A DNA stretch of 9,003 nucleotides from Deinococcus sp. Its GTDB lineage: Bacteria; Deinococcota; Deinococci; Deinococcales; Deinococcaceae. The DNA is taken from assembly GCA_018260375.1 (NCBI GenBank), contig JAGLBF010000099.1, positions 1 to 9,003 of the forward strand, in the 5' to 3' direction. This document shows positions 1 through 5,644 of this stretch, one piece after another (the first letter of the stretch is position 1; each line of letters opens with the position of its first letter). The notes beneath the pieces were generated by a model that saw nothing but the letters and a program-made list of their open reading frames with translations, was not told the DNA's origin and searched no databases. The position numbers and the translations under genes are program-made.

Positions 1-13
1 TCGCATCCGCCCT

Positions 14-50
14 GATTGATTCGGAAGTACGCCAAATCAATCGGAATCCG
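14..50. repeat. Short inverted repeat near the window start
   Basis: Positions 14-21 (gattgatt) and 35-42 (aatcaatc) are perfect 8-base inverted arms around a 13-base loop. They run directly into the odd palindrome cggaatccg at 42-50. The motif tcggaa occurs in both halves (21-26 and 41-46). This resembles a small intergenic repeat, possibly related in reverse orientation to the atacggactgc repeats elsewhere in the window, because its minus strand reads atacggattccg. The remaining DNA up to position 253 has no convincing gene. A TATACT at 161-166 could be a -10 box for the next gene, but I see no good -35 partner. Confidence 0.4.
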
Positions 51-253
51 TATAACTCCTACAGATTCTGACCTCAACATTGTTAAAAAGGCGATGATAG
101 AAGGCCAGCAGAATAAGCGGCTGCACCACTTGCGAGCTGGCTCCTTCATCCTTCTCACCTTATACTCAAGTTACCCATTATTGGCTCAAGCGTTTCTTTA
201 GTTATTCTCAGTCGGCATACACTTGGCCTGCACGGCAGCGTACACTGGCAGGC

Positions 254-1009
254 ATGTGGCCCTTTGGAAAATCTACGGCAGATCGTGTAAAAGAAGCTCT
301 CAGCGCGCAACCTCGCTTGCAAGATCTCGGTTTGCAGGTACAGGAGCAGGGCGGTACGGTGACGGTTACGGGCATGGTGCCCAGAAGCCAGTACGGTGAA
401 CTGGTCAAGGTAACGGCTCAGGGCATTAGCGGTGTGACGACTGTGGATGTCAGCGGTCTGGTCGTTCAGGAGCAGGCCAGCGACGTGCAAGCCAGTAACG
501 TGCAAGGCAGCGACGTGCAGGCCAGCAGTGAAACTGTGCTGCCTGATGCCCCCAGCGCTACCTTTGATAGCATTGAGCAGGAGATTCAGCAGGCTGTAGA
601 CAGCAGTCAACTGGCTAAGCAGGTATACAGCGCTATTCGCAGCAACGGAGAACTTGCTAATAACCCCATTGACGTACTGCAAAGTGGCAGCAGCATCATT
701 TTGCGCGGCGCGGTTGACAGCGAGCACGAGCAGCGCCTCGCTGAGCAGCTTGCTCGCGGCACCAGTGGCGTAACTGCAGTGGATATAAGCGGCCTGAAGG
801 TCATTAAGAATGTCAAAGAGATGACCCAGCAAAAAGATGAAAGCAGCGGTGACGTAACCTATACCGTTAAATCAGGCGACACCCTCAGTGAAATAGCCCA
901 GCATTACTTTGGCGATCCTATGCGTTACAAAGATATTGCCCACTATAATAACATTTCTGACCCCGACCGCATTGAAATAGGCCAAGTTATTCGTATTCCT
1001 AGCGCCTAA
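254..1009 (+). CDS. BON-BON-LysM domain protein (Kbp/YgaU-like)
   Basis: A 251-residue protein with three recognisable modules. The first BON-type domain spans about residues 8-71 (pattern VTVTGMV, then SGVTTVDVSGLVV). The second spans about 115-184 (IILRGAVDS, then SGVTAVDISGLKVI). A LysM domain fills 202-249 (YTVKSGDTLSEIAQHYFGD, ending GQVIRIP). E. coli Kbp (YgaU) has one BON plus one LysM in about 149 residues and binds potassium in the cytoplasm; this protein has an extra BON and a linker of five-residue repeats (about 75-91). There is no signal peptide or membrane segment, so a cytoplasmic place is inferred even though LysM usually suggests peptidoglycan binding. The ATG is preceded only by a weak ggcagg very close to it. 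It stands alone, with a terminator behind it. Domain calls are firm; the potassium role is by analogy only. Confidence 0.9.
   Translation: MWPFGKSTADRVKEALSAQPRLQDLGLQVQEQGGTVTVTGMVPRSQYGELVKVTAQGISGVTTVDVSGLVVQEQASDVQASNVQGSDVQASSETVLPDAPSATFDSIEQEIQQAVDSSQLAKQVYSAIRSNGELANNPIDVLQSGSSIILRGAVDSEHEQRLAEQLARGTSGVTAVDISGLKVIKNVKEMTQQKDESSGDVTYTVKSGDTLSEIAQHYFGDPMRYKDIAHYNNISDPDRIEIGQVIRIPSA
476..528 (+). repeat. 15-base tandem repeat inside the BON-LysM gene
   Basis: Three imperfect 15-base units starting at 476, 491 and 506 (type gccagcgacgtgcaa) followed by a partial fourth at 521. They encode the period-five peptide A-S-(D/N)-V-Q in the linker between the two BON domains. The units differ by a few substitutions, so this is an aged repeat that could still change length by slippage. 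Confidence 0.7.
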
Positions 1010-1062
1010 ACTTCAGTTTTGGGCAACTAGTATATAGATATACGCCCACTTCTGTTAACCAA

Positions 1063-1095
1063 GCCGACTCTCCCTTTATGGAGGTCGGCGTTTTG
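1063..1095 (+). terminator. Intrinsic terminator after the BON-LysM gene
   Basis: The arm 1063-1073 (gccgactctcc) pairs with 1080-1089 (ggaggtcggc), with one bulged T, around a six-base loop, and is followed by g and TTTT. It lies 54 bases after the stop codon at 1009. Just before it is a second small perfect inverted repeat, gtatat-ag-atatac (1030-1043), which is AT-only in the stem and less likely to terminate. Confidence 0.7.
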
Positions 1096-1097
1096 CT

Positions 1098-1317
1098 GCC
1101 TAGCCGAAGCGGGTAGGGAAGAGGACGGCTCACAGCAAGTCTGCGCAGCATTTTTACGGATTTTATTTCATTCCCGCACAGGCAGCGGCTTCGTGCCTAC
1201 GCTTCCCTACCAGGGAACCCGTATCTTTTTCTAGTCGCATTCGCCCGAATTCAATTAGGTTATTTCTGCTCTCATCGTAATCTGTCCTAGGTGTTGGTGC
1301 GGCTTGATTTCCACCTC
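1098..1317. other. Gene-free intergenic stretch with inverted repeats
   Basis: No convincing gene lies here. The arm ggtagggaag (1112-1121) is perfectly inverted as cttccctacc (1202-1211), 80 bases away. The second arm can instead fold locally, because ttccct (1203-1208) is followed after acc by agggaa (1212-1217). The two foldings are mutually exclusive. A minus-strand open frame across 1163-1360 has no recognisable domain and no ribosome-binding site and is not called. The stretch could be a degraded repeat, a small RNA, or a leftover of a mobile element; the sequence does not decide. Confidence 0.35.
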
Positions 1318-1346
1318 TTGACAATAGTTGTTGTAACGAGTAATAT
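1318..1346 (+). promoter_or_regulatory. Near-consensus sigma-70-type promoter of marR
   Basis: TTGACA at 1318-1323 and TAATAT at 1341-1346 are separated by exactly 17 bases. The predicted transcript start at about 1353 leaves a leader of roughly 33 bases before the marR ATG at 1386. This is the strongest promoter visible in the window. A MarR protein would be expected to bind over or near it; the spacer holds gttgttgtaac (GTT, five bases, AAC), only a weak operator candidate. Confidence 0.75.
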
Positions 1347-1385
1347 AGCCCAGTCAGCAAGTAAAGGTGCTGTCACACACTGTTT

Positions 1386-1841
1386 ATGACTACATGTACT
1401 GCAACCCATTCAACCGTGATTCATTCACCAACTCTAGTCCGCCAGCTGTATGTCGGCTTGCAGCGAGTGGCGAGTAACCAAAGCGCTCAGAGTGCTGAGC
1501 TGTTGCGCCAGCACGGGCTGAGCGGGCCGCAATACAACGTGCTGCGTATCCTGCGCGGGGCGGACAAACCGCTAAACTGCTCTGCTATTTCTGCCCAGCT
1601 GCTCACACGCGAGCCTGATATGACCCGTCTGCTTGACCGCCTAGAAAAACAGGGCATGATTAGCCGAAGCCGCGACCAGGCAGACCGCCGTGTGGTAAGC
1701 ACTCAGATTACCCCTGCGGCCCTCGCATTACTCGCCACCCTAGATCAGCCTATGCTGGCGCTGCACCAACAGCAGTTTGCCGCACTCAACGGGCCGCAAG
1801 CTGATGAACTGCTGGGCCTGATTCAGCTGCTCAACTCCTGA
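1386..1841 (+). CDS. MarR-family transcriptional regulator
   Basis: A 151-residue protein of normal MarR length. An N-terminal dimerisation helix (about 15-42) precedes the winged helix at about 45-112. Residues 46-58 (SGPQYNVLRILRG) are the characteristic helix, 74-90 (TREPDMTRLLDRLEKQG) the recognition helix, and 94-109 the wing with the typical DxxDRR pattern (DQADRR). MarR proteins bind DNA as dimers and usually repress themselves and a neighbouring gene until a small phenolic ligand or oxidant releases them. The DoxX gene 84 bases downstream is the natural target. Cysteines at positions 4 and 65 could permit redox sensing, but this is speculation. The only ribosome-binding-like sequence, aaagg at 1363-1367, is too far upstream (18 bases) to be convincing, so translation may be weak. 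Confidence 0.9.
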   Translation: MTTCTATHSTVIHSPTLVRQLYVGLQRVASNQSAQSAELLRQHGLSGPQYNVLRILRGADKPLNCSAISAQLLTREPDMTRLLDRLEKQGMISRSRDQADRRVVSTQITPAALALLATLDQPMLALHQQQFAALNGPQADELLGLIQLLNS

Positions 1842-1849
1842 ACGTTCAG
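1838..1849. promoter_or_regulatory. 12-base perfect palindrome, possible MarR operator
   Basis: ctgaacgttcag reads identically on both strands and overlaps the marR stop codon (1839-1841). It has no loop, so a protein-binding dyad is more natural than an RNA hairpin, although a T-rich tract follows at 1851-1860. It lies about 77 bases before the doxX start, in the position expected for an operator that controls doxX separately. I found no second copy at the marR promoter, which weakens the case. Confidence 0.35.
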
Positions 1850-1892
1850 TGTTTTATTTTTTGTCTGATAGCCGTTTGTACAACTACCCTCA

Positions 1893-1912
1893 TCACACCC
1901 AATCACACCCAA
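1893..1912. repeat. Two tandem 10-base units before doxX
   Basis: The unit tcacacccaa occurs twice back to back at 1893-1902 and 1903-1912, directly before the doxX ribosome-binding site (aaaaggag, 1911-1918). It is a small duplication in the untranslated leader with no evident role. Confidence 0.6.
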
Positions 1913-1925
1913 AAGGAGCTTTAAT

Positions 1926-2369
1926 ATGACCTACGTCCCCAACCAAACTGAAACTGTGACCGTACCTACTACACAAATTGCCGTGCCCGCTGGTTACGAC
2001 ATCGGCATGTTGCTGCTGCGCCTGGTGGTGGGCGGTACCTTTTTGGCTCACGCATACCAAAAGTTTGTGATGTTCGGCATGAGCGGGGTAACGGGGGCTT
2101 TTGGTAAAATGGGCGTACCTATGCCCGGTGTGATGGCTCCACTGACGAGCATCATTGAGCTGCTGGGCGGCCTGTTGCTGGTACTCGGCCTCTTTACCCG
2201 CTACGCTGGCGCGGCGCTGGCATTTATCATGTTGGGCGCTATTGCTACGGTACACCTGCCCAACGGCTTTTTTAGCCCCAACGGTGTTGAATATCCTCTG
2301 GTTCTTTTGGTCGCGGCGGTGGCTTTAGCGCTTATGGGCCCTGGTCGTTATTCGCTGAGCCGCAAGTAA
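1926..2369 (+). CDS. DoxX-family inner-membrane protein
   Basis: A 147-residue protein with the usual DoxX size and four predicted membrane helices at about 26-45, 70-90, 92-110 and 122-138. The first helix carries the family pattern RLVVGGTFLAHAYQKF, and the protein ends with the family-like GPGRYSL. A 25-residue Thr/Val-rich tail precedes helix 1. DoxX proteins act in the cytoplasmic membrane; their roles are diverse and include oxidative-stress complexes and a subunit of thiosulfate-quinone oxidoreductase, so a precise function cannot be given. Translation is well supported: aaaaggag ends seven bases before the ATG. It lies downstream of the marR gene on the same strand, and repression by that MarR is a reasonable inference. 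Confidence 0.9.
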   Translation: MTYVPNQTETVTVPTTQIAVPAGYDIGMLLLRLVVGGTFLAHAYQKFVMFGMSGVTGAFGKMGVPMPGVMAPLTSIIELLGGLLLVLGLFTRYAGAALAFIMLGAIATVHLPNGFFSPNGVEYPLVLLVAAVALALMGPGRYSLSRK

Positions 2370-2405
2370 TACGGACTGCGCTTCAATCCAGTACTATAGG
2401 AAAAG
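2369..2405. repeat. Intergenic repeat copy 1 (atacggactgc type)
   Basis: This segment aligns with 8966-9003. The first 11 bases (atacggactgc) and the last seven (ggaaaag) are identical, and 30 of 37 aligned positions match with one single-base gap. It begins at the last base of the doxX stop codon and runs into the hairpin behind it. It resembles the small dispersed repeats I recall from Deinococcus intergenic regions. Confidence 0.6.
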
Positions 2406-2446
2406 CGCTGCTTGTATCATCACGAAGCGTGTGCTTTTCCTATTTT
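2396..2446 (+). terminator. Hairpin terminator between convergent genes
   Basis: A perfect 11-base inverted repeat, ataggaaaagc (2396-2406) and gcttttcctat (2433-2443), encloses a 26-base loop that can pair further (gctt with aagc). The second arm runs into TTTT at 2443-2446, so it suits termination of the marR-doxX transcript. It sits between the converging doxX and dehydrogenase genes, but no T-run exists for the minus-strand direction. The first arm overlaps the dispersed repeat copy 1. Confidence 0.65.
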
Positions 2447-2460
2447 ATTCTGAATATATG

Positions 2461-3528
2461 TTATCTGCCGTAGCTCACGCGGTAGACGACGCCATTTTGG
2501 TCGTCAGTAAAGAGCAGGCTGCCGTCTGCCAAGGCCAGTACTCCAGCAGGACGGCCCAGGGTGGTTTGGCCGCGCAAAAAGCCCGTGACAAAGTCGCTGA
2601 CTTGGCCCGTTTTTGGGTCTATCATCACCAGTTTGTAGCCACTTTTTTGCGAGCGGTTCCAGGAGCCGTGCAGCGCGGCAAAAATTTTGCGGTAGGCTAC
2701 AGGAAACTGCTGCCCCGTGTAGGCCGCTATACCCAGCGGCGCAGCGTGGGCAGTGGTCAGCGCAAAGGCAGGGGTAGCTCCTGTGCAGGCAGCGGGGTTT
2801 TTACGTCCAAAATCTTTATCCCACACTTGCGGCTGCCCCGCTTTGACAGTGTAACAGTAGGGCCAGCCAAAAAAGGCACCGCTTGCCAGTTTGTAAAAGC
2901 CCTCTGGCGGCAGGTTATCGCCCAGGTTATCTCGTCCATTGTTGCTGGCGTACAGCACCCCGTCCAACCAGGCCAGTCCTACCGCGTTGCGAAGACCCGT
3001 GGCGTAGGGCTTGCCATTTTTGCCGTCTGCATCATAGACCCATACAGCGGCGCGGTGCGGGTCGCTCTCTTCGCACACGTTGCAACTGCTACCCACCGAC
3101 ACGTACATTTTGCCGGCCTGGTCAAACACTACCGTGCGCGTAAAGTGACCTCCTGTGGGCAGGCTAAGCAGCTTTTGGGGGGTCTGGCCCTTTTGGTCGC
3201 CCGCTTTGTAGGCAAAGCGCACCACGCTGTCGGTGTTGGCAACATACAGGTAGCCGCCGTGCAGCGCCAGGCCGTGCGGCGAGTGAAGCCCCTGGGCGTA
3301 TACCACAGGCTTATCGGGAGCCGAATGCGGCAGCATATACACCTTACCCGCAGACATGTCGCTGACCAGCACATCACCGTTGGGGGCCTGCACCATAAAA
3401 CGCGGGTTTTTAAAACCCTGGGCATAGGGAGATACCTTAAATCCTGTTGGGGCTTGCAAGGTGAGGGGTTGTGCCGCGCCCACACTGCCGAGCACCATCG
3501 CCGCTGATACCAGAAGAAAACGTAACAT
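2461..3528 (-). CDS. Secreted PQQ-dependent sorbosone dehydrogenase-like protein
   Basis: With the ATG at 3528 the protein has 355 residues and starts with a clear signal peptide (MLRFLL, hydrophobic core, cleavage near GAA-Q at about 19-20). A GTG nine codons upstream (3555) would only bury this signal, so I prefer the ATG, although neither has a good ribosome-binding site. The body is a beta-propeller of the glucose/sorbosone dehydrogenase family, with GLRNAVGLAW (178-187), NGRDNLGDNLPPE (197-209), HGSWNRS (287-293) and RPAGVLALADGSLLFTDD (326-343). Cysteines 149 and 152 form a CNVC motif, and Cys225 and Cys248 may form a disulfide. Relatives oxidise sugars or aldehydes with the PQQ cofactor outside the cytoplasm. 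The substrate cannot be read from sequence, and many members are assigned only by fold. Confidence 0.88.
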   Translation of the reverse strand: MLRFLLVSAAMVLGSVGAAQPLTLQAPTGFKVSPYAQGFKNPRFMVQAPNGDVLVSDMSAGKVYMLPHSAPDKPVVYAQGLHSPHGLALHGGYLYVANTDSVVRFAYKAGDQKGQTPQKLLSLPTGGHFTRTVVFDQAGKMYVSVGSSCNVCEESDPHRAAVWVYDADGKNGKPYATGLRNAVGLAWLDGVLYASNNGRDNLGDNLPPEGFYKLASGAFFGWPYCYTVKAGQPQVWDKDFGRKNPAACTGATPAFALTTAHAAPLGIAAYTGQQFPVAYRKIFAALHGSWNRSQKSGYKLVMIDPKTGQVSDFVTGFLRGQTTLGRPAGVLALADGSLLFTDDQNGVVYRVSYGR

Positions 3529-3748
3529 GCTGTATTGTGCGCCGTTTAAGGCCACTTTTTGGTGAGACCATAAGGATAATCCTAAGTATATTGATTTTTT
3601 TAACGCCTGCCCTTGTAAAAAACTGCTTTGCTGTATAGAGACTCATTTATAAGATGAACGAAAACCCGCTAAAATTTTGAGTACGCTACGGCATACTTTT
3701 TACCCTAGAGAACATTACCGGCTCAGTTACAGCAAGGGATGAGCCTAC
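3529..3748. promoter_or_regulatory. Divergent intergenic region with weak promoter candidates
   Basis: This stretch separates the dehydrogenase (minus) from the unrecognised gene at 3749 (plus). On the minus strand, TATACT (3590-3585) is a fair -10 box but lacks a good -35 at 17 bases. Its expected start point falls in the odd palindrome aggat-a-atcct (3573-3583), a possible operator. On the plus strand, TTGTAA (3613-3618) and TATAGA (3634-3639) are 15 bases apart, a short spacing. The region is AT-rich and holds no gene. Confidence 0.35.
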
Positions 3749-4405
3749 ATGAGAGGCATAGGTATGAATGAAGACCTAAGAGATATTGCTATTAAGGCCC
3801 TACTGGAGCAAAACGGCTTGCTGACAGGCCACCTGACTCTACGCGAATTTGCTGGCCTGCCTATTTACAGACTGGGTTTACACCAGGGTACACTGCAGAC
3901 ACTACACGTTGATCATGTTCTTGTGTGGAAACGCAGTGAGGTTGTGAAAATACTGGCTGATTTATTAAAAATTACCTCAGGTTACTCTTCTTTTATGCCT
4001 TGTGAAAAGTCTGAATTTGGTGAAGAAGCGACCCCTATGAATCTGAAGCGGTTATTGGAATCTGCCGCGTCTATAAATGTTGAGCAGCTTCCTAAACCAG
4101 ATATAACCCATCCTGTTCATTTCTCAGTGCCTCTAGGCAGCGTTCCTTTTGTGAATGTAGAAGGAGGTTACGCGCCTGAGTTGTCTAATGAGTTGCAGCA
4201 GCAGTGGCAAGCCGTAGCTTTGCAGCTTTGTAATGAAGCAGCGGGCTTAAATGCTGAACAGCTGGCACAGCGCTTGGATACTACGGTAGGTAAAATGCGC
4301 CTTAGGCTTTTTAAATTTCAACAAGCAGGCCTTATTGCTGCACTAGAGCAGACGGATCTGAGTACAGAGATGTCTCCGGAGATAAGCACCTATGCGGATG
4401 GTTAA
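3749..4405 (+). CDS. Unrecognised protein with a likely C-terminal winged helix
   Basis: A 218-residue soluble protein that I do not recognise. The C-terminal part, about residues 147-200, has the shape of a winged-helix DNA-binding domain: a long helix (ELQQQWQAVALQLCNEA), then GLNAEQLAQRLDTTVGKMR as helix-turn-helix, then a helix ending QQAGLI. The N-terminal 75 residues also look helical with a beta hairpin (LHVDHVLVWKRSEVVKIL). There is no signal peptide or membrane segment. Two starts are possible: ATG 3749 behind aaggga, or ATG 3764 behind gagagg at seven bases. Codon use is clearly more AT-rich than in the converging VWA gene, whose stop codon abuts this one with no gap. It could be a regulator, but its target is unknown. 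Confidence 0.7.
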   Translation: MRGIGMNEDLRDIAIKALLEQNGLLTGHLTLREFAGLPIYRLGLHQGTLQTLHVDHVLVWKRSEVVKILADLLKITSGYSSFMPCEKSEFGEEATPMNLKRLLESAASINVEQLPKPDITHPVHFSVPLGSVPFVNVEGGYAPELSNELQQQWQAVALQLCNEAAGLNAEQLAQRLDTTVGKMRLRLFKFQQAGLIAALEQTDLSTEMSPEISTYADG

Positions 4406-5644
4406 CTAACTGCTCGCCCGCGCCGTCACAATGCCACGTGCGGCGGCCCAGGCACTGATGTCAGCCCCGGCAAGTGCTGAGGCCATCAGGTCGGGAAAGT
4501 GGTCAGGGGTGCAGGCAAACACTGGAATGCCCAGCGCGGCGAGTTGAGCGGCGTTTTCGTGGTCGTAGCTGGGTGTGCCGTCATCATCCAGCGCCAGCAG
4601 CACAATCACCCGCGCTCCCATCTCAGTAAACTCGTGCAGGCGGCGTATCATTTCGGCACTGCCAGAGCCTTCGTACAGGTCAGAAATCAGCACAAAGGTA
4701 TGCTCAGTGGGGTTGGTCAGCAGGTGGCGGCAATATTGCAGCGCCAGCGGGGTGTCGTTGCCGCCGCCCAGTTGCACGCCAAACAGCACATCTACCGGGT
4801 CGCTGAGATGCTCGGTCAGGTCAACCACCGCCGTGTCGTACACCACCACATTGGTGTGGAGGCTAGGCAAACTCGCCAGCACCGCGCCAAAAATCCCGGC
4901 ATACACCACGCTGCTTGCCATGCTGCCCGACTGGTCAAGACAAAGCGTCACGGCCTTGAGTTGCCGCCGCGCCCGCCCGTAGCCCACCAGCTTTTCGGGG
5001 ATGATGGTTTTTCGCTCGGGGTCATAGGTCTTCAGGTTTTTCAACACCGTCTTGCCCCAGTCAATTTCATTTTGTCGCGGGCGAATGTTGCGCTGTGAGC
5101 GGTTGAGGCTGCCCGACACGGCGCTGCGAAGCGGCTCGGCCAGGCGCGTACTCAGGTCATCGACCACCTTCTGTACCACCTGCCGCGCCAGTGCTTTGGC
5201 GTTGTCTGGCATGGCGTCCTTGAGGCTCAGCAGGGTTGCCGCCATATGCACATCGGGCTGAATGTGTTCCATCAGCTCTGGCTCAAGCAGCAGCGTTGTA
5301 AGGTTCAGCCGCTCCACCGCGTCAGTCTGCATGACTTGCACGGTGCTGTGCGGAAACAGGTCGCGCACCTCGCCCAACCAAGCCGCCACAGCGGGCGCAC
5401 TGGCCCCAAAGCCGACGTTTTTGCGGGTTTTTTGTTGCTTTTCGGGGCGCTTGGTATGCATGATAAAGGGTGCGCCGTCGTACAGCGAGGCCAGCGCCGC
5501 GTCCAGGCGGGCGTCATGTTCGCCCAGTTCGCAGCCGGTACCGTCGGCCTTTTCGCCGCTGCGGGTATCGCCGCCGAGAAGTAAGCGCCAGCGGCGCAGT
5601 CGTTCGGCTGCGAGGTGGTCAGTCAGGGGTTGAGGTTGTGTCAT
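4406..5644 (-). CDS. VWA-domain protein, YehP-like partner of DUF5682
   Basis: A 412-residue cytoplasmic protein. The N-terminal half (1-225) is helical and begins with the RLRRWRLLLGG pattern typical of VWA proteins encoded beside DUF5682. The VWA domain spans about 230-400. Its metal-ion-dependent adhesion site is complete: D237-Q-S239-G-S241, T298 in GGNDTPL, and D322 in ISDLYEG. E. coli YehP, about 378 residues, has the same plan. In MoxR-VWA systems the VWA protein is thought to link the AAA+ ATPase to its clients. The start is certain: AAGGAG lies seven bases upstream, and the ATG overlaps the stop codon of the membrane-protein gene (ATGA, 5644-5641), so translation is probably coupled. 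It is the last gene of the operon. Confidence 0.9.
   Translation of the reverse strand: MTQPQPLTDHLAAERLRRWRLLLGGDTRSGEKADGTGCELGEHDARLDAALASLYDGAPFIMHTKRPEKQQKTRKNVGFGASAPAVAAWLGEVRDLFPHSTVQVMQTDAVERLNLTTLLLEPELMEHIQPDVHMAATLLSLKDAMPDNAKALARQVVQKVVDDLSTRLAEPLRSAVSGSLNRSQRNIRPRQNEIDWGKTVLKNLKTYDPERKTIIPEKLVGYGRARRQLKAVTLCLDQSGSMASSVVYAGIFGAVLASLPSLHTNVVVYDTAVVDLTEHLSDPVDVLFGVQLGGGNDTPLALQYCRHLLTNPTEHTFVLISDLYEGSGSAEMIRRLHEFTEMGARVIVLLALDDDGTPSYDHENAAQLAALGIPVFACTPDHFPDLMASALAGADISAWAAARGIVTARASS

Noticed and set aside
16..201. Plus-strand 61-codon open frame at the window start
   Set aside because: It starts at a TTG inside an inverted repeat, has no ribosome-binding site and no recognisable domain; its hydrophobic end does not form a credible protein.
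155..832. Minus-strand 225-codon frame opposite the BON-LysM gene
   Set aside because: It is antisense to a gene with three clear domains and its own translation shows no domain or ribosome-binding site.
1030..1043. gtatat-ag-atatac inverted repeat as a terminator or operator
   Set aside because: The stem is almost all A-T with a two-base gap and no T-run; the GC-rich hairpin just downstream explains termination better.
1163..1360. Minus-strand 65-codon frame, ending GSLVGKRRHEAAACAGMK, considered as the tail of an IS200/IS605 TnpB
   Set aside because: The resemblance is only an impression; no zinc-ribbon or catalytic motif lies upstream in any frame, no insertion ends are seen, and the marR promoter overlaps the frame.
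2431..3507. Plus-strand 358-codon frame opposite the dehydrogenase
   Set aside because: The minus strand carries signal peptide and family motifs; the plus frame is a shadow of GC-rich codons.
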